Assembly (NCBI RefSeq): GCF_014647595.1 | Contig: NZ_BMPM01000001.1 | Span: 1 to 64,000 of the forward strand | Source: Paenarthrobacter histidinolovorans | GTDB lineage: Bacteria; Actinomycetota; Actinomycetes; Actinomycetales; Micrococcaceae | Reading direction: 5' to 3' | DNA: 64,000 nt | Shown here: positions 56,881 to 64,000 of the stretch, piece after piece | How positions within the stretch are numbered: position 1 is the first letter of the stretch | Layout: each line of letters begins with the position of its first letter | Translations under genes and position numbers: made by a program | The notes under the pieces: generated by a model | Seen by the model: only the letters and a program-made list of their open reading frames with translations | What the model was told of the DNA's origin: nothing | The model's database searches: none

Positions 56881-57489
56881 TTAGTTGGCTTCGACCTTCG
56901 CCGGGAGCGTCCGGGGTTTGAACGACGGCCGGGTGGCTTCGTAGGCGGTGATGTCTTCTTCGTGCTGGAGTGTCAGGCCGATGTCGTCCAGGCCCTCCAG
57001 GAGGCGCCACCGCGTGTAGTCGTCAATATCGAAGGGCGCCACGACGTTGCCGCACTCGACTGTCTTGCTGACCAGGTCAACCTTGACTTCGGTGCCGGGA
57101 GCGTTCTCCAGGACCTTCCAGATCAGTTCAATGTCGTCCTGGGCTACCTGCGCGGCAAGAAGTCCCTGCTTGCCCGAGTTGCCGCGGAAGATATCGGCAA
57201 ACCGGGACGACAGAACCGCTTTGAAGCCGTAGTCCTTCAAGGCCCAGACAGCGTGCTCACGGGAGGATCCGGTACCGAAGTCCGGCCCCGCCACCAGCAC
57301 GGAACCGGCCTTGAACGGAGGCTGGTTCAGGATGAAGGACTCGTCCTTGCGCCACGCGGCGAACAGGGCGTCTTCGAATCCGGTGCGGGTGATGCGCTTG
57401 AGGTAAACGGCCGGGATGATCTGGTCGGTGTCCACGTTGCTCTGGCGCAGCGGGACCCCGATGCCGGTGTGGGTTGTGAAAGCTTCCAT
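56881..57489 (-). CDS. leuD: 3-isopropylmalate dehydratase, small subunit
   Basis: LeuD completes the LeuCD isomerase of leucine synthesis. The 202-residue protein has [35 protein letters not shown] and [13 protein letters not shown]. It is 9 bases after leuC with GGAGG before its ATG. A strong terminator follows. Confidence 0.96.
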   Translation of the reverse strand: MEAFTTHTGIGVPLRQSNVDTDQIIPAVYLKRITRTGFEDALFAAWRKDESFILNQPPFKAGSVLVAGPDFGTGSSREHAVWALKDYGFKAVLSSRFADIFRGNSGKQGLLAAQVAQDDIELIWKVLENAPGTEVKVDLVSKTVECGNVVAPFDIDDYTRWRLLEGLDDIGLTLQHEEDITAYEATRPSFKPRTLPAKVEAN

Positions 57490-57498
57490 GGGATCCTC

Positions 57499-58950
57499 CT
57501 AGACTGCGGTTCCGGTCAAAGTGCCCGTGACGGCGGACTCGAGGTCCGACGGCGAGCTCAGCGTGCCGCGGACGGCTGTCGCTGCAGCCACCACGGGCGA
57601 AACCAGGTGCGTGCGGCCGCCCTTGCCCTGGCGGCCCTCAAAGTTGCGGTTGGACGTTGACGCGCAACGCTCCCCCGGCTCAAGCTGGTCCGGGTTCATG
57701 CCCAGGCACATGGAGCAGCCGGCAAAGCGCCATTCGGCACCGAAGTCCTTGAAGACCTTGTCCAGGCCCTCGGCCTCGGCTTCCAGCCGGACACGCGCCG
57801 ATCCGGGAACCACCAGCATCCGGACCTTCGGGTCCTTTTCCCGGCCGCGGATGATGTCCGCAGCAGCGCGCAGGTCCTCGATGCGGGAGTTCGTGCAGGA
57901 CCCCAGGAAGACAGTGTCCACGCGGATGTCCTTCATGGGCGTCCCGGCTTCCAGTCCCATGTACTGCAACGCGCGCTCGGCGGCGGCTTTGGCATTCTCG
58001 TCACCGAAGTCCTCGGGGGACGGAACCTTGGCAGAGAGGGAAACGCCCTGGCCGGGGTTGGTACCCCAGGTCACGAACGGCTCCAGCGTGTCGGCATCCA
58101 GGTCCACCTCGACGTCGAAGGTCGCGTCGGCGTCGGTGTGCAGCGTGTTCCAGTACTCGACGGCGGCATCCCAGTCCGCGCCTTCCGGCGCGTGCGGGCG
58201 GCCCTGCATGTAGTCGTACGTGGTCTGGTCCGGAGCGACCATACCCGCGCGGGCACCTGCCTCGATGGACATGTTGCAGATGGTCATGCGGGCGTCCATG
58301 GACAGGGCCCGGATGGCCGAACCCCGGTATTCCAGGACGTAGCCCTGGCCACCGCCGGTACCGATCTTGGCGATGACTGCGAGGATGATGTCCTTGGCAG
58401 TGACGCCAGGGCGCAGGGTGCCTTCGACGTTGATGGCCATGGTCTTGAACGGCTTCAAGGACAGCGTCTGGGTGGCCATGACGTGCTCTACCTCAGAGGT
58501 GCCGATGCCCATGGCCAGCGCACCGAAGGCTCCGTGCGTTGAGGTGTGGGAGTCGCCGCAGACCACTGTCATTCCCGGCTGCGTGAGGCCCAGCTGCGGG
58601 CCCACCACATGGACGATGCCCTGTTCCTTGTCACCCAACGAGTGCAGGCGCACACCGAATTCCTTGCAGTTGGCGCGCAGGGTTTCGATCTGGGTGCGGC
58701 TGGTGAGGTCGGCAATCGGCTTGTCGATGTCCAGCGTGGGAGTGTTGTGGTCTTCGGTGGCAATGGTCAGGTCCACGCGGCGCAGCTTGCGGCCGGCCAG
58801 GCGCAGGCCCTCGAACGCCTGCGGGGACGTTACTTCGTGGACCAGGTGAAGGTCGATGAAGAGAAGATCGGGCTGGGCATTGGCTCCTTCGCCTTCACCC
58901 TTGCGCACAACGTGCGCGTCCCAGACTTTCTCGGCCAGTGTCTTTCCCAC
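57499..58950 (-). CDS. leuC: 3-isopropylmalate dehydratase, large subunit
   Basis: LeuC carries the [4Fe-4S] cluster of isopropylmalate isomerase. The cluster ligands lie in [13 protein letters not shown] and [35 protein letters not shown] is the aconitase signature. GTG at 58950 ([15 protein letters not shown]) has AAGGGAG upstream and gives the usual length of 483. The upstream region holds overlapping inverted repeats shared with the divergent IclR gene, consistent with control by that regulator. Confidence 0.95.
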   Translation of the reverse strand: MGKTLAEKVWDAHVVRKGEGEGANAQPDLLFIDLHLVHEVTSPQAFEGLRLAGRKLRRVDLTIATEDHNTPTLDIDKPIADLTSRTQIETLRANCKEFGVRLHSLGDKEQGIVHVVGPQLGLTQPGMTVVCGDSHTSTHGAFGALAMGIGTSEVEHVMATQTLSLKPFKTMAINVEGTLRPGVTAKDIILAVIAKIGTGGGQGYVLEYRGSAIRALSMDARMTICNMSIEAGARAGMVAPDQTTYDYMQGRPHAPEGADWDAAVEYWNTLHTDADATFDVEVDLDADTLEPFVTWGTNPGQGVSLSAKVPSPEDFGDENAKAAAERALQYMGLEAGTPMKDIRVDTVFLGSCTNSRIEDLRAAADIIRGREKDPKVRMLVVPGSARVRLEAEAEGLDKVFKDFGAEWRFAGCSMCLGMNPDQLEPGERCASTSNRNFEGRQGKGGRTHLVSPVVAAATAVRGTLSSPSDLESAVTGTLTGTAV

Positions 58951-59053
58951 GGCCTTGCTCCCTTCACTGCGGTCGGATGGTTGGCATCCACTGAACTGTT
59001 CTTCATCCACTGAACCAGCACGCTTGCAATATAGGCCAGCGAAACAACTTGCA

Positions 59054-59078
59054 TCTCAGATATTGAGACGGCAATATC
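59054..59078. promoter_or_regulatory. Overlapping inverted repeats between leuC and the IclR gene
   Basis: TCTCA-gatat-TGAGA (59054-59068) and GATATT-gagacggc-AATATC (59059-59078) overlap in a short divergent promoter region. The second ends 5 bases before the IclR ATG. They are candidate sites for the IclR regulator, acting on both genes. Confidence 0.5.
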
Positions 59079-59083
59079 ATTAC

Positions 59084-59803
59084 ATGGACAATTCTAGTGG
59101 AGTCGGTGTCATTGATAAAGCGGCCCAGGTACTCGATGCCCTCGAGGCTGGCCCAACGACACTTGCCCAACTCGTAGCAGCCACCGGGCTTGCCCGGCCC
59201 ACGGTTCACCGGCTTGCTTTGGCACTGGTTCACCACAGGCTCGTAAGCCGCGACATCCAAGGGCGCTTTGTCCTGGGCAGCAGGCTCGTTGAGCTTGCTT
59301 CCGCCGCCGGTGAGGACCGGTTGATTGCTTCGGCCGGCCCCGTCCTTATCCAACTCCGTGACGCCACAGGCGAAAGTGCCCAGATCTTCCGCCGCCAGGG
59401 TGACTGGCGCGTCTGCGTCGCCTCGGCAGAACGCCCCATCGGCCTGCGCGACACCATCCCGGTGGGCACACAGTTGTCCATGAAAGCCGGCTCCGCAGCG
59501 CAGGTCCTGCTGGCCTGGGAAGACCACGACCGGCTCCTCGAAGGACTGCAGAACGCCCGCTTCACGCCCACCGTACTGGCAGGAGTACGACGCCGGGGCT
59601 GGGGCCAGAGCCTCGGCGAACGCGAGCCGGGGGTCGCCTCGGTTTCAGCGCCGGTGCGCGGACCGTCGGGAAGGGTAATCGCCGCAGTGTCCATCTCGGG
59701 CCCGATAGAACGGCTTACCCGCCAACCCGGCCGCCTGCACGCCGAAGTGGTGTGCAATGCCGCGCGGGTCCTGACCGAGGCATTGCGGAAGAACAACGAC
59801 TAG
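59084..59803 (+). CDS. ltbR: IclR family regulator of leucine biosynthesis (NdgR/LtbR type)
   Basis: The 239-residue protein has an N-terminal winged helix (AAQVLDALEAGPTTLAQLV; GLARPTVHRLALAL) and an IclR effector domain. In Corynebacterium glutamicum LtbR, and in Streptomyces NdgR, are encoded divergently from leuCD and repress or activate them. The same place and family support the same role. The open frame continues 76 codons upstream across leuC and is antisense noise. ATG 59084 is the start. A possible -10 (TATCAT) is so near that the transcript may be nearly leaderless. Confidence 0.88.
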   Translation: MDNSSGVGVIDKAAQVLDALEAGPTTLAQLVAATGLARPTVHRLALALVHHRLVSRDIQGRFVLGSRLVELASAAGEDRLIASAGPVLIQLRDATGESAQIFRRQGDWRVCVASAERPIGLRDTIPVGTQLSMKAGSAAQVLLAWEDHDRLLEGLQNARFTPTVLAGVRRRGWGQSLGEREPGVASVSAPVRGPSGRVIAAVSISGPIERLTRQPGRLHAEVVCNAARVLTEALRKNND

Positions 59804-59805
59804 CC

Positions 59806-60342
59806 ATGGAAAGCTACGCCATATTCCTCCGCGGAATCAATGTGGGCGGCATCAACATCAAGATGGCCGACCTCAAAGCAGCGCTCCAGGACCACCCGTT
59901 CTCCAAGGTCAAGACACTGCTGGCCAGTGGAAACGTGGTGCTGCAAAGCGAGCTCAGCGCCAAGGACGTCAAAGCCCGGTTCGAAAAGTGCCTGCGGGAC
60001 TCCTTCGACTATGACGCCTGGGTGGTGGTGCTGAGCGCACAGAGGGTCGCCGAACTTGTGGATGCCTGTCCGTACCCCGCGGATGACAAATCGATGCACA
60101 GCTACATCACCCTGGCCTCGGACACCGCCATGCTTGATGAGCTCTTTGCCGCAGGCGAAGACCTCGGTGGCGTGACGCAGGTGCGCCTGGGTCCTGAAGC
60201 CTCTGCCTGGTTGGCACCTGCAGGCGGCACCCTGGACAGCCCCTTCAGCAAGCTCTCCGCGAAGCCGCGGTACAAGGCGGGCACGACCACCCGTAACCTC
60301 CGCACACTGGTCAAAGTCAGGGATGCCGCCGTCGCCCTCTAG
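59806..60342 (+). CDS. DUF1697 family protein
   Basis: The 178-residue protein begins YAIFLRGINVGGINIKMADL and continues LLASGNVVLQSE, the clear DUF1697 signature. Function is unknown to me. It follows the IclR gene by 2 bases, but nothing ties it to leucine metabolism. Its stop TAG and that of the convergent GTPase share the palindrome CTAG at 60339-60342. Confidence 0.88.
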   Translation: MESYAIFLRGINVGGINIKMADLKAALQDHPFSKVKTLLASGNVVLQSELSAKDVKARFEKCLRDSFDYDAWVVVLSAQRVAELVDACPYPADDKSMHSYITLASDTAMLDELFAAGEDLGGVTQVRLGPEASAWLAPAGGTLDSPFSKLSAKPRYKAGTTTRNLRTLVKVRDAAVAL

Positions 60343-61958
60343 TGCGGGCGGGCGGCTTTCAGCGCAGCGTTGAAGGCTGTCAACCGCGTGATCTCCACAT
60401 CCACAGGCTCCACAATCCTTTGCTCCGCCACCGCGGCCACGGCCGCTTTCAGCCGCTTCGCTGCGCCGGCTGCCCTGATACGCGCCGCCCAGCCGCCCAG
60501 GATGCGTCCGGTAATGGCCAACAGCACCCCCAACGCCACTCCCCCGGCTACCATCAACGTGGGCCAAGGCCACCCCTCTGTGCGCGGAACCTCCGGTACG
60601 GGCATCTGGAAATAGCCCAAAGCCGCCAAGACTCCCAGCCAGCCCAGACCGCCGACTGCCAGGAGGAGCGCCAGCCACTGCAGGGTGTTGAACAACGGCC
60701 ACCAGAGGGGACGTTTCGCGGTTTTGAGGTCCGCCCCTGCAATGGCCTGGTCCAACGCATCCGGCAACTGATCCCGGCCATCCCTCGCTGCCCCACGGAT
60801 GGCTGCGCGCCAAGGACCCGGGGCACCGGACGAGGCCTCATCCGCAAACTCCCTGACGGCGGCATCCGTGCGAGCACGCTCCGGGGCCCCGGCCGGGGGC
60901 AAGGATGTGCGGCTCAGTTCGGGCCTGGTGTCGCTCCGCCCCAGGTTCAGCCTCCGCAAGGGGTCAGGACGGAACCGCAACAACCATCGTGTGACTGGCC
61001 ACCCCGTCCTGCGGGCCGACTCCCTTTGGAAGGAACGCTGAACCGCCTCCACCACCACAGGGACGTTCGCCGCCGTCGCCAGTTCCGACGCAAGACGGGA
61101 CCTGGCGTTTCCCTTGATCCCGCGCGCTTCACCGTGGCCGGATACTTCCGACAACCCGGTCGCAGCCTTGGCGACATCGGCTGCCAGGCGCTGCGTGGTG
61201 GCTGCCCGCTGGGCCACGACGTTCCTGATGGCCCCGCGAACGGCCGGGACGCCGTCGCCCGTCAGCGCCGACGCGCCCAGGACGCGAACCATCCCCAGGC
61301 CGTCACGCTCGAGAATCCCTTCCAGGGAGTCCAGAACTGCTGCGGCATCCGGTGCGTTCAAGGTGTCGATCTGGTTCAGGACCACCAAGGTGACGGCACC
61401 ATGGGAAGCCATGGGCCGAAGGAAATCGTTGTGCACCGCGGCATCGGCGTACTTCTGCGGGTCCATCACCCACACCAGGACATCCACCATGCCCACCATG
61501 CGCTGGACAATTTCCCGGTTCTCTACCCTGGTGGAATCAAAGTCCGGCAGGTCCAGGAGCACCAGGCCACTGTCGGCATCGGCAAAGCCGGAAACCGGCG
61601 GCAGAACGTGGCGCTCCTTCACGTCCAACCAATCGAGCAGTGGTCCGCTGCCGTCCTCACCCCAGATGCCCGCCAAGGGTTCGGAGGTGGTGGGTCGTCG
61701 CGCGGCCGCGGTTGCCAGCCCACTTCCGGAAACCGCGTTGAACAGCGATGACTTGCCGCTCCCTGTGGCTCCAAAGAAGCCCACCACGGTGTGACCTGCC
61801 GACAACGAGCGCCGGGAGGCTGCCCGCTCCAGAACGTCATAGACGGACTGCAGTTCCTCATCGGGCAGGACGCCTTCGGCAAGCTCCCGCGCGGTGTTGA
61901 GGGCTTCAAGCCTGAGCTGCAGTTGGGACGATTCCCGGACCAGACTGTGGCGGCTCAT
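60339..61958 (-). CDS. Dynamin-like GTPase with C-terminal membrane helices (second of pair)
   Basis: The 539-residue protein has G1 FFGATGSGKSSLFNAV (about residue 65), G3 LLDLPDFDST and G4 VVLNQIDTL. A long alpha-helical region with basic residues precedes two hydrophobic helices (about 420-490), then a cytoplasmic Ala-rich tail. This is the layout of actinobacterial YfjP/DynB-like proteins. In Streptomyces adjacent dynamins DynA and DynB act at sporulation septa with FtsZ; kinship is inferred from pairing and topology. Its ATG overlaps the upstream GTPase stop by 4 bases. Confidence 0.82.
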   Translation of the reverse strand: MSRHSLVRESSQLQLRLEALNTARELAEGVLPDEELQSVYDVLERAASRRSLSAGHTVVGFFGATGSGKSSLFNAVSGSGLATAAARRPTTSEPLAGIWGEDGSGPLLDWLDVKERHVLPPVSGFADADSGLVLLDLPDFDSTRVENREIVQRMVGMVDVLVWVMDPQKYADAAVHNDFLRPMASHGAVTLVVLNQIDTLNAPDAAAVLDSLEGILERDGLGMVRVLGASALTGDGVPAVRGAIRNVVAQRAATTQRLAADVAKAATGLSEVSGHGEARGIKGNARSRLASELATAANVPVVVEAVQRSFQRESARRTGWPVTRWLLRFRPDPLRRLNLGRSDTRPELSRTSLPPAGAPERARTDAAVREFADEASSGAPGPWRAAIRGAARDGRDQLPDALDQAIAGADLKTAKRPLWWPLFNTLQWLALLLAVGGLGWLGVLAALGYFQMPVPEVPRTEGWPWPTLMVAGGVALGVLLAITGRILGGWAARIRAAGAAKRLKAAVAAVAEQRIVEPVDVEITRLTAFNAALKAARPH

Positions 61959-63736
61959 GCGGCCCCTGCCAGCCGGCGAAGGGCCTTGGCATGCAGTTCG
62001 AGATCAGCGCCCGAGCCAGGCTGGATGGCCTCAAGTCGGTTGAGGAAACGGTGCCGTTCTTCATCCAGCAGACGTTGGCACTGCGTGTGCAGGTCCTGCC
62101 TGGCCTGCTGGGCAAGGCGGCGGACAGCGTCCTCGCCGAATACCGCTTCGAGCAGTTTCTGCCCGACTACCGCCGTGCCGCCCGCGATGCCGATTTCCAG
62201 ACCACTCAGGCCTGCCGTCATGGAGAACACCACCACCATGAGTGCAGCACCAAGGCCGTTGACCCCGAAGGACAGCCACCTTGCTTGGGTCCGCTTCCCC
62301 TGGCCCTGTGTACGGATCATCTCCATGAGACCCTCCTGCCAGGTACGGATTGCCGCGGCCGCTTTGGCGTCGAAACCCTCGCTTGTTCCGGAGAGGTCGT
62401 CGCGGTCCAGGAGTTGGCGGCCCGCCGGGTCCGCCCGCCAGCGCCTGTCAACGTTTTCAGCCGCCGTGGCAGCTTCATCGAGGATGACCGCCTGCAGCCC
62501 TGTTTCGATCGCAGTCTCCACCTTTACCGCCGGCGCCGGTTCGCCACGGAAAAAAGCGCCCATACGGTCCCTCATGCGGCCGATGTTCTGCTCCAGGGTC
62601 CGAAAGAACTCGCCCGTTCCCACAAAATCCTGCCACCGGGCCAAGACTTCTCCGCGGAGAAGCGCCCCATCCTTGGTGGCTTCAAGGATGCGGGTGAGCG
62701 CGTGCTCGTATTCCTCGGAGCATGATCCCTCCAAGTCCCGGGTGGCAGCTTCCTGCGCCGCTGCGGCCACTGCCACTGCTTCCAGTCGAAGGCCCACGGC
62801 TTTGACGGCCCCGTTGAGTGTCCGCCGGGCAACCTCGGCACGGCCGGTGGCGTTGGCGGCCAGGGCTCCGAGCCACCGGCGCAACGGCTCCACCGATTCC
62901 GCCGGCAGCATTCCCAGCCCGTCCAGTGCGCTTTCCGGCATGACAAAGAGAGTTGCCCCGCCGAGGCCCTGACGGTCAAGCATCGCCTGCAAGTCGGTCC
63001 GCACTTCATCTTCGGCCGCCGGCGGCACGCGGTCCAGGACCACGGCCACGGTGATGTCCCGCGAAGCCGCGTCCAGGAGCAAACGCCAGGGAACGGCGTC
63101 GGCATACCGGTTGGCTGTGGTGACGAAAATCCACAGGTCCGCCGCGGCCAGCAGTTGCCCGGCGAGCCTGCGGTTGTCGTCGGAGATGGAGTCGACATCC
63201 GGGGCATCCAACAGGGCAATGCCCTGGGCCACGGCCGGGTGCCCCAGCAGCACCAACGAGGTGATCGCCGGGGCGTCGGGGCCGGGGCCTGCCTGGTTCG
63301 CCGGGACGGGAACTGAGGACACCGCGCCGCGGATCCGCTGCAGGTTCGGCAGGATCCTCTGCCCTTCGAACCACCCCGCATCGTTGGGGTGGTGCAAAAG
63401 GATCGGTTGGCGGGTAGTAGGCCTGATCGCTCCCGAACGTGTCACCGGGAATCCAACCAGAGCATTGACCAACGTGGACTTCCCCGCCCCGGTTGAACCA
63501 CCAACCACGGCCAGCAGCGGCGCGTCCAGGCTGCGGTAGCGGGGAATGATGTAGTCATCAAGCTGCGCCAGGGACTCCCTGATCCATTGGCGCGCCTCCT
63601 GGGCTTCGGGCACAGCCAGGGGAAGCATGGTGGCCGCAAGTTCGGCGCGTGCAGCTTCCAGGGTTTCGACGGCGGCTGCCGCACTTGGGGGCACAGGGCT
63701 CACCCGGGATGCTGACGGGTCTGAGTGTTCGGTCAC
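61955..63736 (-). CDS. Dynamin-like GTPase with C-terminal membrane helices (first of pair)
   Basis: The 593-residue protein has G1 VVGGSTGAGKSTLVNALVG and G3 ALLDAPDVDSI. G4 is unusual: the expected N-K-x-D is replaced by VVLDRVPPAAE. Extended helices follow, then two hydrophobic segments (FGVNGLGAALMVVVFSM and LSGLEIGIAGGTAVVGQ) near residues 480-520. A helical C-terminus completes the dynamin-like order. The open frame runs back through the tRNA terminator; GTG at 63736 is the first start after it, but no ribosome site is clear. It is coupled to the second GTPase. Confidence 0.82.
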   Translation of the reverse strand: MTEHSDPSASRVSPVPPSAAAAVETLEAARAELAATMLPLAVPEAQEARQWIRESLAQLDDYIIPRYRSLDAPLLAVVGGSTGAGKSTLVNALVGFPVTRSGAIRPTTRQPILLHHPNDAGWFEGQRILPNLQRIRGAVSSVPVPANQAGPGPDAPAITSLVLLGHPAVAQGIALLDAPDVDSISDDNRRLAGQLLAAADLWIFVTTANRYADAVPWRLLLDAASRDITVAVVLDRVPPAAEDEVRTDLQAMLDRQGLGGATLFVMPESALDGLGMLPAESVEPLRRWLGALAANATGRAEVARRTLNGAVKAVGLRLEAVAVAAAAQEAATRDLEGSCSEEYEHALTRILEATKDGALLRGEVLARWQDFVGTGEFFRTLEQNIGRMRDRMGAFFRGEPAPAVKVETAIETGLQAVILDEAATAAENVDRRWRADPAGRQLLDRDDLSGTSEGFDAKAAAAIRTWQEGLMEMIRTQGQGKRTQARWLSFGVNGLGAALMVVVFSMTAGLSGLEIGIAGGTAVVGQKLLEAVFGEDAVRRLAQQARQDLHTQCQRLLDEERHRFLNRLEAIQPGSGADLELHAKALRRLAGAA

Positions 63737-63799
63737 AGCATCATCATGCCAGCCCGGTCCCGCCCACGAGCGCCGGGCAGGCGCACTGGGCAAAAAAGA

Positions 63800-63829
63800 A
63801 ATCCCCCGGAACATGTGTTCCGGGGGATT
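63800..63829 (-). terminator. Rho-independent terminator of tRNA-Glu
   Basis: AATCCCCCGGAACA and its complement form an approximately 13-bp stem with a tiny loop. In the minus direction it is followed by TCTTTTTTG, a good U-tail, 6 bases after the tRNA 3' end. Confidence 0.9.
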
Positions 63830-63834
63830 CATTG

Positions 63835-63907
63835 TGACCCCAGCGGGATTCGAACCCGCGTTACCGCCGTGAGAGGGCGGCGTACTAGGCCGCTATACGA
63901 TGGGGCC
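63835..63907 (-). tRNA. tRNA-Glu (anticodon CUC)
   Basis: On the minus strand the 73 bases fold as a standard tRNA. The acceptor GGCCCCA pairs with TGGGGTC. The anticodon stem GCCGC..GCGGC-type region encloses CUCTCAC with CUC as anticodon, and the T arm is CGGGTTCGAATCCCG. CCA is not encoded. The anticodon assignment to glutamate follows from CTC. Confidence 0.96.
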
Positions 63908-64000
63908 TTGCACTTTTTTGTCACCGTTTCCGGCGATCAAGCTGAATGAGTATTTCATACTTTCAGCCTCGCTCCAAATCGCTTTCGCTGATTGGAGGTT

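Noticed and set aside
58950..59010. Longer LeuC start at ATG 59010
   Set aside because: The extra 20 residues are not like any LeuC N-terminus and no ribosome site precedes it; GTG 58950 has one.
63908..64000. Possible further RNA gene or hairpins at the right edge
   Set aside because: Short imperfect inverted repeats are visible, but they do not form a tRNA and the window ends before context can be judged.

Overview
The window is high-GC actinobacterial chromosome, most like the Micrococcaceae (Arthrobacter / Paenarthrobacter group). This rests on gene order (aceE - PucR-type regulator - fabD-fabH-acpP-fabF; rpsP-khpA-rimM-trmD-rplS-lepB-rnhB; coaD-yceD-rpmF-rnc-mutM; smc-ftsY; thiL-DUF3515-ddl-gpsA-plsC-murA-leuD-leuC / ndgR-ltbR), on actinobacterial marker families (DUF3145, DUF2469, DUF3515), on frequent GTG/TTG starts and on a type II fatty acid synthase. 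Almost all of it is core genome. There is no phage, IS element or CRISPR array.

Layout. 1-5760: 3' end of aceE, a PucR/CdaR-type regulator (FasR-like) and the FAS II genes fabD, fabH, acpP, fabF. 5790-13900 (minus strand): DUF3145, xerC, dprA, comM, yraN, DUF2469, rnhB, two tandem signal peptidases I, rplS. 14146-16974 (minus): trmD, rimM, khpA, rpsP and an unknown small gene. 17098-19145 (minus): a two-domain VOC (ring-cleaving dioxygenase-like) protein and an amidohydrolase. 19234-21159 (plus): TPP riboswitch and thiC, converging on an alpha/beta-hydrolase-like gene. 21929-28379: ffh, a divergent glucose-6-phosphate dehydrogenase, glnK-amtB and an MFS exporter. 28447-33251 (minus): ftsY and smc.

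33252-41583 is the accessory part. It separates smc from mutM, which lie close together in many relatives (recalled, not checked). It holds a 1635-residue secreted mosaic protein (N,N-dimethylformamidase-like domain, four DUF4082 modules, Ig-like modules, Ser/Pro/Thr/Ala tail). Converging on it is a coupled three-gene operon: an anchored Ser/Gly-rich protein, an MFS transporter and a membrane-anchored beta-propeller. 41767-44894 (minus) is coaD-yceD-rpmF-rnc-mutM. 44930-46968 (plus) is an aminotransferase and a spermidine-synthase-like protein. 46982-56673 (minus) carries rsmD, recG, a frameshifted DAK2-domain gene, thiL, ddl, gpsA, plsC and murA, with a DUF3515 lipoprotein on the plus strand. 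56881-59801 is leuDC and its divergent IclR regulator, followed by a DUF1697 gene. The right end has two overlapping dynamin-like GTPases and tRNA-Glu(CUC).

Main observations: (i) two near-identical 17-bp inverted repeats, one upstream of the FasR-like regulator and one upstream of fabD, fitting an operator of that regulator; (ii) a DAK2-domain gene that loses frame at a GAC/GAT run but stays open in the -1 frame through 21-bp repeats encoding heptapeptides, ending inside the recG start; (iii) the secreted mosaic cluster between smc and mutM; (iv) a likely ATT start for yceD; (v) an MhqR/MarR-like palindrome before the VOC gene; (vi) an alpha/beta hydrolase whose nucleophile serine is glutamate.
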